A stretch of DNA of 64,000 nt from Devosia litorisediminis (GCF_018334155.1 NZ_JAGXTP010000001.1:2542001-2606000), one strand, 5' to 3'. Positions 45,138 to 54,957 are shown, counted from the stretch's first letter. The notes: generated by a model from the sequence alone, not told the origin. Numbers and translations: made by a program.

Positions 45138-45998
45138 CTAGGCCTGATCATAGGCGCTGAGCAAGAGCGGCAGCATAGTGAGCTGCCAGATGATCGCCTC
45201 GCCCGCCTCCAGGGTCCAGCAGGCCGAAAGCGCCGCATGGGCCGAGGCCCAGCCCAGAACACGCTTGCGACTGTAACCCAGCCGTTCGGCCACCATGTCG
45301 GCCATGGCGGCGATGCGGCGGGGATCCTTGACCGTATCTTCGGCGCCCAACGGATTGATGAAGGCATTGGCCAACTCGTAACAGGGGTCACCCAGCAGCC
45401 CCTTGGGATCAATGGCCAGCCAGCCCCGATCGGAGGACATGATGTTGTCATGGTGCAAATCGCCATGCAGCGGGATCTGCGCGGTGGGGCGATCAAACAG
45501 TTTGAGCGCTATGCCGGCGGCCCGGGCATACATGTCGCGGGCGGTGTGGGGCCAGGCGCGCACATCGGTATCAAACAGCGGCTGGAAGCGCTCGCGCAGC
45601 GGCAGCATGTCTTCAAGCGGCTCGGCGCGAGCACGGTGCAGGCCGCCCACCACAGAGCACAGCGCGGTGGTGGACTGATCATCATGACCGGCGCGCACGG
45701 CATCGCCCAGCGTGCCGCCATCGAGCCATTCCATGAAAATGGTATCGCCGTGGATATCAAAGACCGTTGCAGCCCCCTCCCCGCCATACCAGTTCATCAG
45801 GCGCCCGCCACGCCGCTCTTCCTGCGCCGCTGCAGGCTTGAGCAGTTTGAGCACGGCGAAATTGCGCCCGTTCTGCTCGACCTTGAAGATCGTGCTGGAC
45901 GGGCTGTCGGCAAGCTGGGTCGACTTGGTCAGCGACCAGCGGATCATGGCGCGGCTGAGCGCGGTTTGAAGGGGCGACTGATTCATCATGACCGCCAT
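45138..45998 (-). CDS. Aminoglycoside/hydroxyurea phosphotransferase family protein (APH(6)/StrB-like)
   Basis: The ~286-residue protein has the APH kinase fold: VLKLLKPAAAQEERRGGRLMNWYGGEGA, catalytic loop PLHGDLHHDNIM and metal-binding AIDPKGLLGDPCYELANAFINPLG. These match the streptomycin 6-phosphotransferase branch, whose chromosomal relatives are often not resistance enzymes. Substrate and resistance are not provable from sequence. Start uncertain among the clustered ATGs at 45986-45998. Confidence 0.88.
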   Translation of the reverse strand: MAVMMNQSPLQTALSRAMIRWSLTKSTQLADSPSSTIFKVEQNGRNFAVLKLLKPAAAQEERRGGRLMNWYGGEGAATVFDIHGDTIFMEWLDGGTLGDAVRAGHDDQSTTALCSVVGGLHRARAEPLEDMLPLRERFQPLFDTDVRAWPHTARDMYARAAGIALKLFDRPTAQIPLHGDLHHDNIMSSDRGWLAIDPKGLLGDPCYELANAFINPLGAEDTVKDPRRIAAMADMVAERLGYSRKRVLGWASAHAALSACWTLEAGEAIIWQLTMLPLLLSAYDQA

Positions 45999-46200
45999 TA
46001 GAGCAGAAGCCGGTGCCGGATTCGACTGGCAGCCAAACATGGCCGGAAAAGTTGATCAAGATGGGGCACAAGCCGGCAGCGGTCGCCCTTGACACAAAAG
46101 CAAGCATAACGCGCAAAAACGCTGGGACGGCAAGGCTTCTTAACCGGATGGGGGCGCATGATCAGTGCATGCAAACGGCGGGCCCTGGGGAGGACCATCG

Positions 46201-46377
46201 ATGACGCATTACAAGAGAGACGACGCCTACGCCCATCCTGAACTGACCGACATTATCAGCCCTGATGAAGCGCGGCCGGGTCTGCTGCGGCAGTTTGCCA
46301 ATGGCCTTGGCGGGCTGGTGGTGCTGATGCTGACCGGACTGGTGCTGATTGTCATGGTGTTCTGGAAATCGCCCTGA
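46201..46377 (+). CDS. Small single-span membrane protein (58 aa)
   Basis: The product starts MTHYKRDDAYAHPELTDIIS, then has one hydrophobic span, GLGGLVVLMLTGLVLIVMVF, near the C-terminus. GGGGAGGA lies 6-7 bases before the ATG and strongly supports this start over the in-frame one at 46165. It is probably a tail-anchored inner-membrane peptide. Family unknown. Confidence 0.75.
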   Translation: MTHYKRDDAYAHPELTDIISPDEARPGLLRQFANGLGGLVVLMLTGLVLIVMVFWKSP

Positions 46378-46447
46378 CCGAACCGGCAATGGAAAACACC
46401 CCGACCATTGCCCGGGGTGCAATCAATCATGGGCCGGGCGGGTCAGC

Positions 46448-47854
46448 CTATTTGATGCGGTAGGCATCCTTGGCAGCCTGATAGCTCAGATGCTTGGCAA
46501 CATCGCGCGCCGTGCTGCGCGAAATGCGGTTCTCACCCACCCAACGTCCCAGAAAGCCACAGACTTCGCGGCGCCAGACATCGTGACGGGCCGGGATCGA
46601 GAGCAGCGCGCGGGTGTCGTCGTTGAAGCCGGCCAGATTATAGAAGCCAGCGCTTTCAACCACCTGATCGAGATAGCGACGAATGCCCTGTGGGCTATCA
46701 TGGAACCACCATGGCGGCCCCACCAGCAGGCTGGGCCAGTAACCGGCCATGGGGGCCAGTTCGCGGGCATAAGTGGTTTCGTCGAGCACGAACATGATCA
46801 GGCGCAGATTGGGCTCATTACCGCAGCGTGAGAGCAGCGCGCGCAGGCCGTTGACGTAATCGGTGGTGCCCGGAATGTCGGCACCCAGATCGGGGCCACG
46901 CTCGGTGAACAGCAGCGGATCGGTGTTGCGGCGCGAGCCGGCATGGATCTGCATGACCATGCCATCCTCGACAGCCAGCAGGGCCATTTCGGTCAGCATC
47001 TGGGCGCGGAACAGTTCGGCATCGTTGGCTGTATGCGTGCCAGCCAGAACGCGGTCGAGCAGTGCCTGCTTGTCGACCAGAGGCAGATCAGCCGTGTTGG
47101 CCGTCGGCACGCCGTGGTCGGTAGCCACCGCGCCATGCTGGCGGAAAAATTCGCGGCGAATGCGGTGGGCGTTGATCAACCCGTCCCACCTGGTGATGTC
47201 CTCGCCGGTCAGTTCGCCGAACTTTTGCAGGTTGGCGGCAATGGCAGGGCGGCTTGGGTCGGTGACGTCATCGGGTCGATAGGTGGTGCGGACGCGACCG
47301 ATATAGCCATCGGCCTTCATCTTTTGATGATGCGGCAGGGTATCGAGGGCAAATTCGGTGGTGGCGATGACCTCGACATTTGCATTGTCGAGCACGGCGC
47401 GCGGCAACAGGTCGGGCGTGGCGAGCGCGGCATCAATGCGATCATAGATGGCGTCGGCGGTCTCGCCCGAGAGTTCTTCTTCAATGCCGAAGGACGCCTT
47501 GAGCGAATGATCGATCCAGGTCTTGGAGGGGGTGCCGGCAAACAGATAATAATTGGCCGCAAACAGTCGCCAGGCATCGCGGCCGGCGGCGACCGACTTG
47601 CCATCCTTGCGGGGCACGCCCAGATCGTCATAACTCAGGCCACGGCTGCGCAGCATGCGCAAGACGTAGTGATCGGGCGTCAGAAACAGGCTGGCCGGAT
47701 CAGAAAAGCGCTGGTTGTTGGCAAACCAGGCCGGGTCGGTGTGACCGTGCGGGCTGATCAGCGGCAGGTCGGAGACCTCGGAATAGAGCTGGCGCGCAAT
47801 GGTCTGGGCGGGCTCGGAAGCGGGAAACAGGCGGTCTGGATGCAGGTGTGTCAT
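46448..47854 (-). CDS. uxaC: Glucuronate (uronate) isomerase
   Basis: The 468-residue protein starts MTHLHPDRLFPASEPAQTIARQLYSEVSDLPLISPHGHTDPAWFA, with the metal-binding HxH-type motif PHGHTDP, and contains WRLFAANYYLFAGTPSKTWIDHSL, MQIHAGSRRNTD and GRWVGENRISRSTARDVAKHLSYQAA. Length equals that of E. coli UxaC. It isomerises glucuronate to fructuronate and galacturonate to tagaturonate. The rest of the uronate pathway is not in this window. Confidence 0.96.
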   Translation of the reverse strand: MTHLHPDRLFPASEPAQTIARQLYSEVSDLPLISPHGHTDPAWFANNQRFSDPASLFLTPDHYVLRMLRSRGLSYDDLGVPRKDGKSVAAGRDAWRLFAANYYLFAGTPSKTWIDHSLKASFGIEEELSGETADAIYDRIDAALATPDLLPRAVLDNANVEVIATTEFALDTLPHHQKMKADGYIGRVRTTYRPDDVTDPSRPAIAANLQKFGELTGEDITRWDGLINAHRIRREFFRQHGAVATDHGVPTANTADLPLVDKQALLDRVLAGTHTANDAELFRAQMLTEMALLAVEDGMVMQIHAGSRRNTDPLLFTERGPDLGADIPGTTDYVNGLRALLSRCGNEPNLRLIMFVLDETTYARELAPMAGYWPSLLVGPPWWFHDSPQGIRRYLDQVVESAGFYNLAGFNDDTRALLSIPARHDVWRREVCGFLGRWVGENRISRSTARDVAKHLSYQAAKDAYRIK

Positions 47855-48072
47855 GGACCATTTTTGCCATGAACCGCGTCCGGAATCAATCATCTTCCAT
47901 ACAAGATAAGCGATGGAATCAGATTGATAAAATTAACGGCGTTTGCAGGATCGTCTTCGGCTTTTCGCGCCGCGGGATTAGCCTTCATGTGCCGGGTGAG
48001 AACAGCGTAAAGCGGCGACCCAGTTGTGAGCCCGATCCGGCACGGATCGGCATGCTGAGGGGACGACCGAGA

Positions 48073-48240
48073 ATGGCGCATCTCAATTTCGACCACGCAC
48101 AGAGCAAGCCAAGCGGCACCCGCGCACAGGCGCGCGCCGCCAACCATGTCCATCACGCCCAGATCATGCTGGTTGCGGCAGGGATGACCGCGATGGGCAT
48201 TGTAGCCGTGGCCGCCACGATGATGACCACCCTGCTCTAG
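48073..48240 (+). CDS. Small membrane protein (55 aa)
   Basis: The product has a polar, His-rich N-terminus (AHLNFDHAQSKPSGTRAQAR, ANHVHHAQ) and a C-terminal hydrophobic span, IMLVAAGMTAMGIVAVAATMM. GAGGGGACGACCGAG lies upstream of the ATG. The larger ORF from 47848 runs through sequence with no protein character. Function unknown. Confidence 0.6.
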   Translation: MAHLNFDHAQSKPSGTRAQARAANHVHHAQIMLVAAGMTAMGIVAVAATMMTTLL

Positions 48241-48434
48241 CAGCAGAAGTCGCTATGTCGGCTCTGCGCGCCCCATGGCTGGGCGCGGCCTGTCCGCACA
48301 TGCCCTGAGCGGGCAATACCCTCACCGCATGGCTGGATTGACCAATTGGGCCTACCGCAAAGCAGGCGGCGCGCCCATTTGTCTAGTCATGAAAGCGACC
48401 CGGCAATTCGGTTGGGTCTTATGAGGAACTGGCT

Positions 48435-48605
48435 ATGAGCAATCCGCGCAAAACTTTGTTTGCGACCCTTGGCACCGTGTTCGACGTGTTCGGCAGCGCT
48501 GCTGCCGCCGCGGCGGCTGTTGAAGGTGGGCGTGCGCCCAAAGCCAAGCACCTCAAGACCCTCGGGATTGATTCCGACGCTTTCCGTTCGATCGGCAAGC
48601 GCTAG
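48435..48605 (+). CDS. Small Ala-rich protein conserved-looking in Rhizobiales (56 aa)
   Basis: GAGGAA precedes the ATG by 8 bases. The 56-residue product begins MSNPRKTLFATLGTVFDVFG, has a run of seven alanines within SAAAAAAAVEGGRAPKA, and ends HLKTLGIDSDAFRSIGKR. A basic RAPKAKHLKTLGID segment followed by FRSIG recalls small proteins I have seen in Rhizobiales. Codon use is like the neighbours. It is followed by a clear terminator. Function unknown. Confidence 0.7.
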   Translation: MSNPRKTLFATLGTVFDVFGSAAAAAAAVEGGRAPKAKHLKTLGIDSDAFRSIGKR

Positions 48606-48671
48606 ATCTCCTGGCAGCAGGGCGCGTCCCCTCCCTGAGCGACCTGCGCCGCGCACCCGACCTGACGTAAG

Positions 48672-48710
48672 AAAGCCCGGGCACCCTTGATTGGGTGGCC
48701 GGGCTTTTGC
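48672..48710 (+). terminator. Rho-independent terminator
   Basis: AAAGCCCGGGCACCC pairs with GGGTGGCCGGGCTTT with one mismatch around a short loop, followed by TTTGCTT. It follows the 56-residue protein gene and precedes the end of the convergent GGDEF-EAL gene, so it may serve both strands. Confidence 0.85.
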
Positions 48711-48729
48711 TTGCGTATTTACGCGCAGA

Positions 48730-50571
48730 TCAGGCCGAGAGCTTGCTGGCCTGACGCAGTGGCACGCGCTTCTGGGCGAAGGTGGTGAGCAGACTGGTGG
48801 TGTCTTCCGCTGAACACGGGCGGGAGAACAGGAAGCCCTGCCCCAGCTTGCAGCCCAGTTCGGCCAGCGCCTGAACCTGATCGGCGGCCTCGATCCCTTC
48901 AGCGACAATCTTCATGTCGAGCTTGCGGGCCACCTCGATGATGCACCCCACAATGGTGCTGCTGGCAGCGTCGGAGCCGATACGGTCAACGAATGACTTG
49001 TCGATCTTGATGACATCAACCGGGAAGCTGAGCAAATGGGTCAGCGAGGCAAAGCCGGTGCCGAAATCATCAAGCGCTACCAGAACGCCACGCTCACGCA
49101 GGGCGCTGACGGTCTTGGGGACCTGATCGATGCCGCCCATGAAGACGGCTTCGTTGACCTCAAGGGCGATGTGGTGGAGCGGCACGCGGGCTGCACCAAA
49201 GGTGTCAACGATGCGCTGTTCGAGGTCACCGCGCAGGAAATCGCCCGAGGTGACATTGATGCCAACATGCTGGAAATCAATGCCGTCATCGAGCCATTGG
49301 CGGACATCGCGGGCGACCTGATTCATGATCTGGCCGGTCAATTGCCAGGCAATGCGCGGATCGGCGAAGGCGGCGTGGAATTCGCCGGCGCTGGCAATGC
49401 GCCCATCAGGCATGCGCATGCGAGCCAGCGCTTCTACGCCGACGATCTCGGCAGTGTCGAGGCGGACGACTGGCTGGTAGTGCGCCAAGATGCGGTTTTC
49501 GCTCAGCGCCAGATCGACATCGCGCACCATGCGGGCGCGTTCGAGCATGGAAGTACGCAGATCGGGGGTGAACCGGACAAAGCCGCCGCGACGAATTTCC
49601 TTGGCGTGATAGAGCGCGAAATCGGCGTTCTGACGCAATGAGCCACTGTCTTCGCCGTCAGCGCCGAACAGGGCACCGCCAAGAGTGATATGGGGATCGA
49701 TGGCCTGGCCATCGGCGTGGATCAGACCTGCGGCGGCCTCGATAATGGTGGTAGCCGCATCGTGCAGGCAGGTTTCGGTGCCGCAGGCGGGCACCAGCAC
49801 GGCGAACTCGTCGCCGCCCAACCGACAGGCCACCAGGCTGGAATGGGCACCGGCAATGCGCTCGGCCAGGGTGCGGATCATCAGATCACCAACCACATGA
49901 CCGACAGTGTCGTTGACGACCTTGAGATGATCAATATCGATCAGTAGCAGACCGAACGGGGCCTTATGCGAGACGGCATCTGCCAGCAATTCATCGAAGT
50001 GCCCGCGATTGGGCAGCCCGGTGAGGACATCGAAATAGGCAAGTCGTTCGCTGCGCGCGCGGACCTTGTCGTGATCGATAGCAAGGGCGCACAGATGCAG
50101 GCAGGTCTGGACGATATCGCGTTCCACCACATTGGGGCCGCGACAGGTGCGATAATAGAAGGCGAAGGTGGCCACTGTCTGGCCGTTCTTGTCGCAGATC
50201 GGGCTGGACCAGCAGGCCCGCAAACCCAAGGGCTGCGCCAATGCGCGATAATCGGCCCAGAGGGGGTCGTTGTCGATATCGGTGACCATTACCGGCTGTT
50301 TGGTGTAGGCAGCGGTGCCGCACGAGCCGGTTTGTGGCCCAATGGGAAGATCAACAAGCGCCGCAGAGAACTCTGGTGGCAGGCTGGGAGCCGCAAGCGG
50401 CTGAACCCGTCCCGCGCCATCAATGGCGAGAATGGAGCAGATGGCGCCGGGGGCCATGGCTTCGGCCCGGCGGCACAGCAACTCGGCGATCGACGCAATC
50501 GTCTCGCCGCGAGCGACTGCTTCAAGCACCTCGGTCTGCAAATGCAGCAATAATGCACTGTCGGTGACCAT
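48730..50571 (-). CDS. GAF-GGDEF-EAL protein, cyclic-di-GMP turnover
   Basis: The 613-residue soluble protein has a GAF domain (~20-160), a GGDEF domain (~170-330) with intact RLGGDEFAVLVPA, and an EAL domain (~345-600) with GVEALARMR, NVTSGDFLRG, LDDFGTGFASLTHL and KIDKSFVDRI. Both catalytic motifs are intact, so it could make or break cyclic-di-GMP, with the GAF domain sensing a small ligand. It stands alone and is convergent with the small gene at 48435. Confidence 0.95.
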   Translation of the reverse strand: MVTDSALLLHLQTEVLEAVARGETIASIAELLCRRAEAMAPGAICSILAIDGAGRVQPLAAPSLPPEFSAALVDLPIGPQTGSCGTAAYTKQPVMVTDIDNDPLWADYRALAQPLGLRACWSSPICDKNGQTVATFAFYYRTCRGPNVVERDIVQTCLHLCALAIDHDKVRARSERLAYFDVLTGLPNRGHFDELLADAVSHKAPFGLLLIDIDHLKVVNDTVGHVVGDLMIRTLAERIAGAHSSLVACRLGGDEFAVLVPACGTETCLHDAATTIIEAAAGLIHADGQAIDPHITLGGALFGADGEDSGSLRQNADFALYHAKEIRRGGFVRFTPDLRTSMLERARMVRDVDLALSENRILAHYQPVVRLDTAEIVGVEALARMRMPDGRIASAGEFHAAFADPRIAWQLTGQIMNQVARDVRQWLDDGIDFQHVGINVTSGDFLRGDLEQRIVDTFGAARVPLHHIALEVNEAVFMGGIDQVPKTVSALRERGVLVALDDFGTGFASLTHLLSFPVDVIKIDKSFVDRIGSDAASSTIVGCIIEVARKLDMKIVAEGIEAADQVQALAELGCKLGQGFLFSRPCSAEDTTSLLTTFAQKRVPLRQASKLSA

Positions 50572-50723
50572 GAAAACCTCTCACCGGTCGCTTCAGAACA
50601 AAAACGCTGTACCACCACGTTTTATCACGAGGCTTCACTATGACGCACAAGCTTGAGGCAGGCGTTAAACGCCATGGTTAGGCAGGTCTTACAGATGTTG
50701 TGACAAAGCCGAACGCATCGTGA

Positions 50724-51470
50724 TCAATACGTCGCCCGACCGCCCGAGAGATCGAAGACGCTGGCCGTGGTGAAGCTGTTGTCACGACTGACCAGCCAGG
50801 CCACCATGGCGGCAGCCTCATCGACCTCCAGGAAGCGCCCGCGCGGGATGCGCACCAGCATGTAGTCGATGAATTCAGGGGTCAGGGTGTCGAGAATGGC
50901 GGTCTTGGCCGTCGCGGGAGTGATGGCATTGACCCCGATATCGAATTTGGCCAGTTCCTTGCCCAGCGACTTGGTCAGCCCGATAACGCCTGCCTTGGCG
51001 GCTGAATAGGCCGAGAGGTTGGGATTACCCTCCTTGCCGGCAACCGAGGAAATATTGACGATGCGCCCGTAATTGCGGGCCTTCATGGCGCCAATCACCA
51101 CCTTGTTAACGTAGAAGGTGCCGTTGAGATTGACCTCGACAACACGACGCCATTCGTCCGGGTCGTAATCCTCCAGGCTGGCATTGGAGCCAGCAATGCC
51201 AGCGGAGTTGACCAGGATCGATACCGGCCCGATCTGGCGTTCGACTTCGGCGTGAGCGCCCAGCAGGCTGGCATAATCGGTGATGTCCACGACCATGGAT
51301 GAGGCGGCCGCCCCCAGGGCCACTGTGGCCTGTGACAGCACCTGGGCGTTGGAATCCCACAGGCTCACCTGAGCGCCGCTGTCGATCAGCCGCTTGGCGA
51401 TGGCGAAGCCCAGCCCCTGGGCGCCGCCGGTGACAATGGCGACCTGGTCGCGAAGATCGATCTGGTTCAT
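50724..51470 (-). CDS. Short-chain dehydrogenase/reductase (SDR)
   Basis: The 248-residue classical SDR has the cofactor motif VTGGAQGLGFAIAKRL, NSAGIAG, catalytic Ser in IVNISSVAGKEG, and YSAAKAG with Tyr and Lys. It ends TTASVFDLSGGRATY. Similar enzymes act on sugars or 3-oxoacyl substrates. The Asp/Trp after the second strand (SLWDSNAQ) favours NAD(H). It is divergent from the succinate-semialdehyde dehydrogenase gene. Confidence 0.92.
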   Translation of the reverse strand: MNQIDLRDQVAIVTGGAQGLGFAIAKRLIDSGAQVSLWDSNAQVLSQATVALGAAASSMVVDITDYASLLGAHAEVERQIGPVSILVNSAGIAGSNASLEDYDPDEWRRVVEVNLNGTFYVNKVVIGAMKARNYGRIVNISSVAGKEGNPNLSAYSAAKAGVIGLTKSLGKELAKFDIGVNAITPATAKTAILDTLTPEFIDYMLVRIPRGRFLEVDEAAAMVAWLVSRDNSFTTASVFDLSGGRATY

Positions 51471-51722
51471 GCGTGCTGGCCTCGGAATGACGACGGGTCA
51501 GGCAGACTGACGCGGGCATGCCGCGGCGCGCCGAGTCTCCCCCTGAGCCCATAGTGCGACCTGTGCGCCGGCAGAAACAAGCCCGCGACGGCGCGAAGTG
51601 TCAGGTTGAGTCTGATGGCGGATAGCGGCGTGATGCACCTGGACGGTACGGCTCACGCTCGCGTGTTGAACGGAACGGACAGCAAATCCGCCCGTTCTGC
51701 CCTGGATATTCAAGGAGCGAGC

Positions 51723-53099
51723 ATGTCCACGATCACGACCATCAACCCTGCCACCGAAGAGGAAATCCAGACCTATAACCGGATGAGCGAGGCTGAGGCG
51801 ATTGACCGGGTCGAGGCCTGCCACACCGCGTTTGTGGAATGGCGCACGCTATCGCATGCAGAGCGCGCGCCCTATCTGAACAAGATCGCGCAGGAACTGC
51901 GCGACAATGCCGATGAGCTGGCCGCGCTGATGACGCAGGAGACCGGCAAGCTGATCAAGGATGGCAAGCGCGAGGTGGAAATCTGCGCCGCGATCTTTGA
52001 ATACACCGCCAAGAATGGCCCAGACGCGCTGGCCGATGAAGAGCGCACCCATGGCGCCAAGCAGAAGCGCGGCGTGGTGAGCTACCAGCCCATTGGCGTG
52101 ATCTACTCCATACAGCCATGGAACTTTCCGCTCTACCAACCGGTGCGCGTGCTGGCTGCCAATCTGATGGCGGGCAATGGCTGTGTGCTCAAGCATGCCA
52201 GCATCTGCACCGGCTCAGGGCTGCGCCTGCGCGAATTGTGCATCGCAGCGGGCCTGCCCGAAGATCTGTTCCAGGTCGTGCTAATCGACCACGACATCAG
52301 CGACAAGCTGATTGCGCACCCCAAGGTGCGCGGCGTGACCCTGACCGGCAGCGATAGCGCGGGCCGTCATATTGGCGCTGTGGCTGCCAAGGCGCTGAAG
52401 AAGACCGTGCTCGAACTGGGCTCGAACGACGCCTATCTCGTGCTCGAAGATGCCGACATTGATACCGCCGTGAAATATTCGGTGATGGGACGGCTCTACA
52501 ATAATGGCGAAACCTGCGTCTCGGCCAAGCGCTTCATCGTGACCGAAAAGGTGTATGACGCCTTTGTCGATGCCTTTGTCGCCAAGATGAAGGATATCAG
52601 CCTGGGCGATCCGACCGACGAGAACAGCCAGCTTGGGCCCCTGTCGAGTCAGGACCAGTTTGATACCGTCAAAAGCCAGGTTGACGAGAGCGTCGCCAAG
52701 GGCGCGAGCGTCCTGTGTGGTGGCACGGCGCCTGACCGGACGGGGGCGTACTACCCCGCCACGGTGTTGGCGGACCTGAAACCCGGCATGCCCGCCTATG
52801 ACGACGAAATCTTTGGGCCGGTCGCCTCGATCATTCGCGCCAAGGATGACGAGGACGCCATGCGTCTGGCCAATGAAAGCCGGTATGGACTGGGCGGCGG
52901 CATCTTTTCCAAGAATGAAGAGCGTGCGCTGGAACTGGCACGCGACCACTTCGATACCGGCATGATCCGCATCAATTCGTTCGGCGCGGCCGACCCCAAC
53001 ATGCCATTCGGGGGCGTAAAGGATTCCGGCTATGGCCGCGAACATGGCGGCTTCGGCATGAAGGAATTCGTCAACACCAAGGCGATTTTCCTGCCGTAA
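51723..53099 (+). CDS. gabD: NAD(P)-dependent succinate-semialdehyde dehydrogenase family protein
   Basis: From MSTITTINPATEEEIQTY the protein has 458 residues. Aldehyde dehydrogenase motifs are complete: PIGVIYSIQPWNFPLYQPVR, general-base Glu in VLELGSNDAYLVLEDAD, nucleophilic Cys in YNNGETCVSAKRFI and PEIFGPV-like EIFGPVASI. The short N-terminus and MPFGGVKDSGYGREHG fit the succinate-semialdehyde group. AGGAG precedes the ATG; the longer ORF from 51606 is not supported. The exact aldehyde is not certain. Confidence 0.92.
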   Translation: MSTITTINPATEEEIQTYNRMSEAEAIDRVEACHTAFVEWRTLSHAERAPYLNKIAQELRDNADELAALMTQETGKLIKDGKREVEICAAIFEYTAKNGPDALADEERTHGAKQKRGVVSYQPIGVIYSIQPWNFPLYQPVRVLAANLMAGNGCVLKHASICTGSGLRLRELCIAAGLPEDLFQVVLIDHDISDKLIAHPKVRGVTLTGSDSAGRHIGAVAAKALKKTVLELGSNDAYLVLEDADIDTAVKYSVMGRLYNNGETCVSAKRFIVTEKVYDAFVDAFVAKMKDISLGDPTDENSQLGPLSSQDQFDTVKSQVDESVAKGASVLCGGTAPDRTGAYYPATVLADLKPGMPAYDDEIFGPVASIIRAKDDEDAMRLANESRYGLGGGIFSKNEERALELARDHFDTGMIRINSFGAADPNMPFGGVKDSGYGREHGGFGMKEFVNTKAIFLP

Positions 53100-53198
53100 C
53101 CGCGCGGCGGCGCCGGTTTTCCGGTGTTCCGCCCACCTTTTCGACATCCCGCGCGACATACGCAACCCAAATCAAAATCCGAGCTTAGGAGCATAGTT

Positions 53199-53801
53199 AT
53201 GAGCATGAATATTCTTGTTGCCGGCGCAACCGGCAAGACCGGGCGCCAACTCGTCCAGGCCCTGATCGATCAGGGTCACCAACCCACAGCCCTGGTGCGC
53301 GAAAGCTCGGACACCAGCGCCCTGCCCGCGGGTGCGAACCTGCGCCAGGGTGATCTGACCGATCTGCAGGCGGGCGTGTGCGAGGGCATGGATGCAGTCG
53401 TCTTTGCAGCAGGCTCGGGCGGCTCAACTGGTCCCGAAATGACCGACAAGGTGGATCGCGACGGCGCGCAACGCCTGGTCGATCTGGCGCGCGCGGCGGG
53501 CGTATCCCGCTTTGTCATGCTGAGTTCGGTCGGCGCCGACCAAGCCAATCCTGAAGGCAAGCTGGCGCATTATCTCAAGGCCAAGCACGCCGCCGACGAA
53601 CACCTCAAGGCGTCCGGCCTGACCTACGCCATCCTGCGCCCGGTTGCCCTGACTGATGATGGCCGTAGCGACAATGTGATTCTGGGCGAAGACGTGGACA
53701 AATCCGCCGAAGCCTCCCGCGCCGACGTGGCGCATGTGCTGGCCGAGGCCGTGACGACCGGTCGATATGATGGGCAGGCGCTGAACCTGCAGTCAGCTTA
53801 G
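53199..53801 (+). CDS. NAD(P)-binding SDR-like protein (atypical, YwnB/NmrA type)
   Basis: The 200-residue protein starts MSMNILVAGATGKTGRQLVQALIDQGHQPTALVR, the GxxGxxG cofactor motif, then FAAGSGGSTGPEMTDKVDRDGAQRLVDLARAAGVSRFVMLSSVGAD and GLTYAILRPVAL. AGGAG lies 8 bases before the ATG. The family includes NAD(P)H-dependent flavin or quinone-type reductases and regulators. Specific role unknown. Confidence 0.9.
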   Translation: MSMNILVAGATGKTGRQLVQALIDQGHQPTALVRESSDTSALPAGANLRQGDLTDLQAGVCEGMDAVVFAAGSGGSTGPEMTDKVDRDGAQRLVDLARAAGVSRFVMLSSVGADQANPEGKLAHYLKAKHAADEHLKASGLTYAILRPVALTDDGRSDNVILGEDVDKSAEASRADVAHVLAEAVTTGRYDGQALNLQSA

Positions 53802-53865
53802 CTCAGAGCAAAGCCGCGCTGGAAACGCCCTCGGGCATCACGAACTGGTCTTTGTAAAGAAAAGG

Positions 53866-53941
53866 TGGTGCCCGGGACCGGAATCGAACCAGTGACACGC
53901 GGATTTTCAATCCGCTGCTCTACCAACTGAGCTACCCGGGC
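53866..53941 (-). tRNA. tRNA-Phe (anticodon GAA), CCA encoded
   Basis: On the minus strand a 76-nt cloverleaf folds: acceptor GCCCGGG/CCCGGGC, D arm GCTC/GAGC, anticodon stem GCGGA/TCCGC around loop TTGAAAA (anticodon GAA), T arm with TTCGATT, then A and CCA. It sits at the end of the murA-hisD-infA-yacG block. Confidence 0.97.
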
Positions 53942-54102
53942 AAGTGGGCGGAAGGTCCGCCCGGCTGAAAGCCATGGGCCTTATAGGGGATGGGTTTTTG
54001 CCGTGCAAGCGCGAAAAGCGCCTGTTGAAAATCAGTTTGCACGATTGGCGAGAAACTGGCGGGTCAGCTCGGGTTTTTGGGGCGATGGACGGCGCAAATG
54101 GA

Positions 54103-54309
54103 TCAGAATTCGTCGTCCTGATCGTAGCTGGGGATGGAATTGTCGTTCTCGGACATAGGCTCGTCATCGCGCGCGGGGATGACATAGCCGCCGGTAAGCC
54201 AGCGATTGAGGTCCACATCGGCGCAGCGCTTTGAGCAGAAGGGCTTGAAGGCCTCAACGGCAGGCTTGGAGCAGATGGGGCATTTTTTGGCGGCGGCTGG
54301 GGTGGCCAT
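54103..54309 (-). CDS. yacG: DNA gyrase inhibitor YacG, zinc-binding
   Basis: The 68-residue protein contains [36 protein letters not shown], with the four zinc cysteines (CxxC and CxxxC) and the family LNRWLxGxYxIP segment. YacG binds GyrB and blocks DNA binding. The acidic tail is typical. Its ATG overlaps the Maf gene stop (TGATG), so the genes are coupled. Confidence 0.94.
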   Translation of the reverse strand: MATPAAAKKCPICSKPAVEAFKPFCSKRCADVDLNRWLTGGYVIPARDDEPMSENDNSIPSYDQDDEF

Positions 54310-54947
54310 CAGACGCCCGACAGCGTGGACTGATTGAGCCAGTTGAAATGGACTGGATAGCCCTCGCCGGCCAGCAATTGGGCGGTTTCCATCAATGGCA
54401 GGCCAACCACGCCCGAATAGGAGCCGGTGAGCTTGACGACAAAGGCAGCCGCAATGCCCTGGATGGCGTAGCCGCCAGCCTTGCCGCGCCATTCGGCGCT
54501 GGCCAGATAGGCTTCCATCTCGCGGGTCGAGAGCCGCTTGAAGCGAATGCGGGTTTCCACCAGCCGCTGGCGCTTGGCGCCCGAGGGCGTGAGTACCGTC
54601 AGGCCGGTATAGACGCGATGGGCCCGCCCCGAGAGCATGGACAGGCACTCGCTGGCCTCTTCCATGGTTTCAGCCTTGGGTAGAATGCGCCGCCCGACAG
54701 CAACGACCGTATCGGCGCCAAGCACCAATGCGTCAGCACCAAAGCCCGCAGAGCGGGCCTTGTGTTGGGCGGTCAATGCCTTGAGGTCGGCCAGACGCTG
54801 CGCGAGCTTGCGTGGCAGCTCGCCCTTTTCAGGGGTCTCATCGACATGGGCGGGCACAAGGTGCTCGGGCTCGATGCCGATTTGATTGAGCAATGCCAGC
54901 CGGCGCGGCGAGGCGGAGGCCAGGATCAGGTCCGGACGGCTGGCCAT
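54309..54947 (-). CDS. maf: Maf family nucleoside-triphosphate pyrophosphatase
   Basis: The 212-residue protein starts [22 protein letters not shown], then [44 protein letters not shown] and [31 protein letters not shown]. Maf proteins hydrolyse non-canonical nucleoside triphosphates such as dTTP, UTP or modified forms. It lies between infA and yacG in the conserved order. Confidence 0.95.
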   Translation of the reverse strand: MASRPDLILASASPRRLALLNQIGIEPEHLVPAHVDETPEKGELPRKLAQRLADLKALTAQHKARSAGFGADALVLGADTVVAVGRRILPKAETMEEASECLSMLSGRAHRVYTGLTVLTPSGAKRQRLVETRIRFKRLSTREMEAYLASAEWRGKAGGYAIQGIAAAFVVKLTGSYSGVVGLPLMETAQLLAGEGYPVHFNWLNQSTLSGV

Positions 54948-54957
54948 CGCGTTAGCC

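Noticed and set aside
45073-45141. Mini-ORF starting MKIIVESWQFWAAGG
   Set aside because: Only 22 codons, no recognisable family and no conserved context; may be chance.
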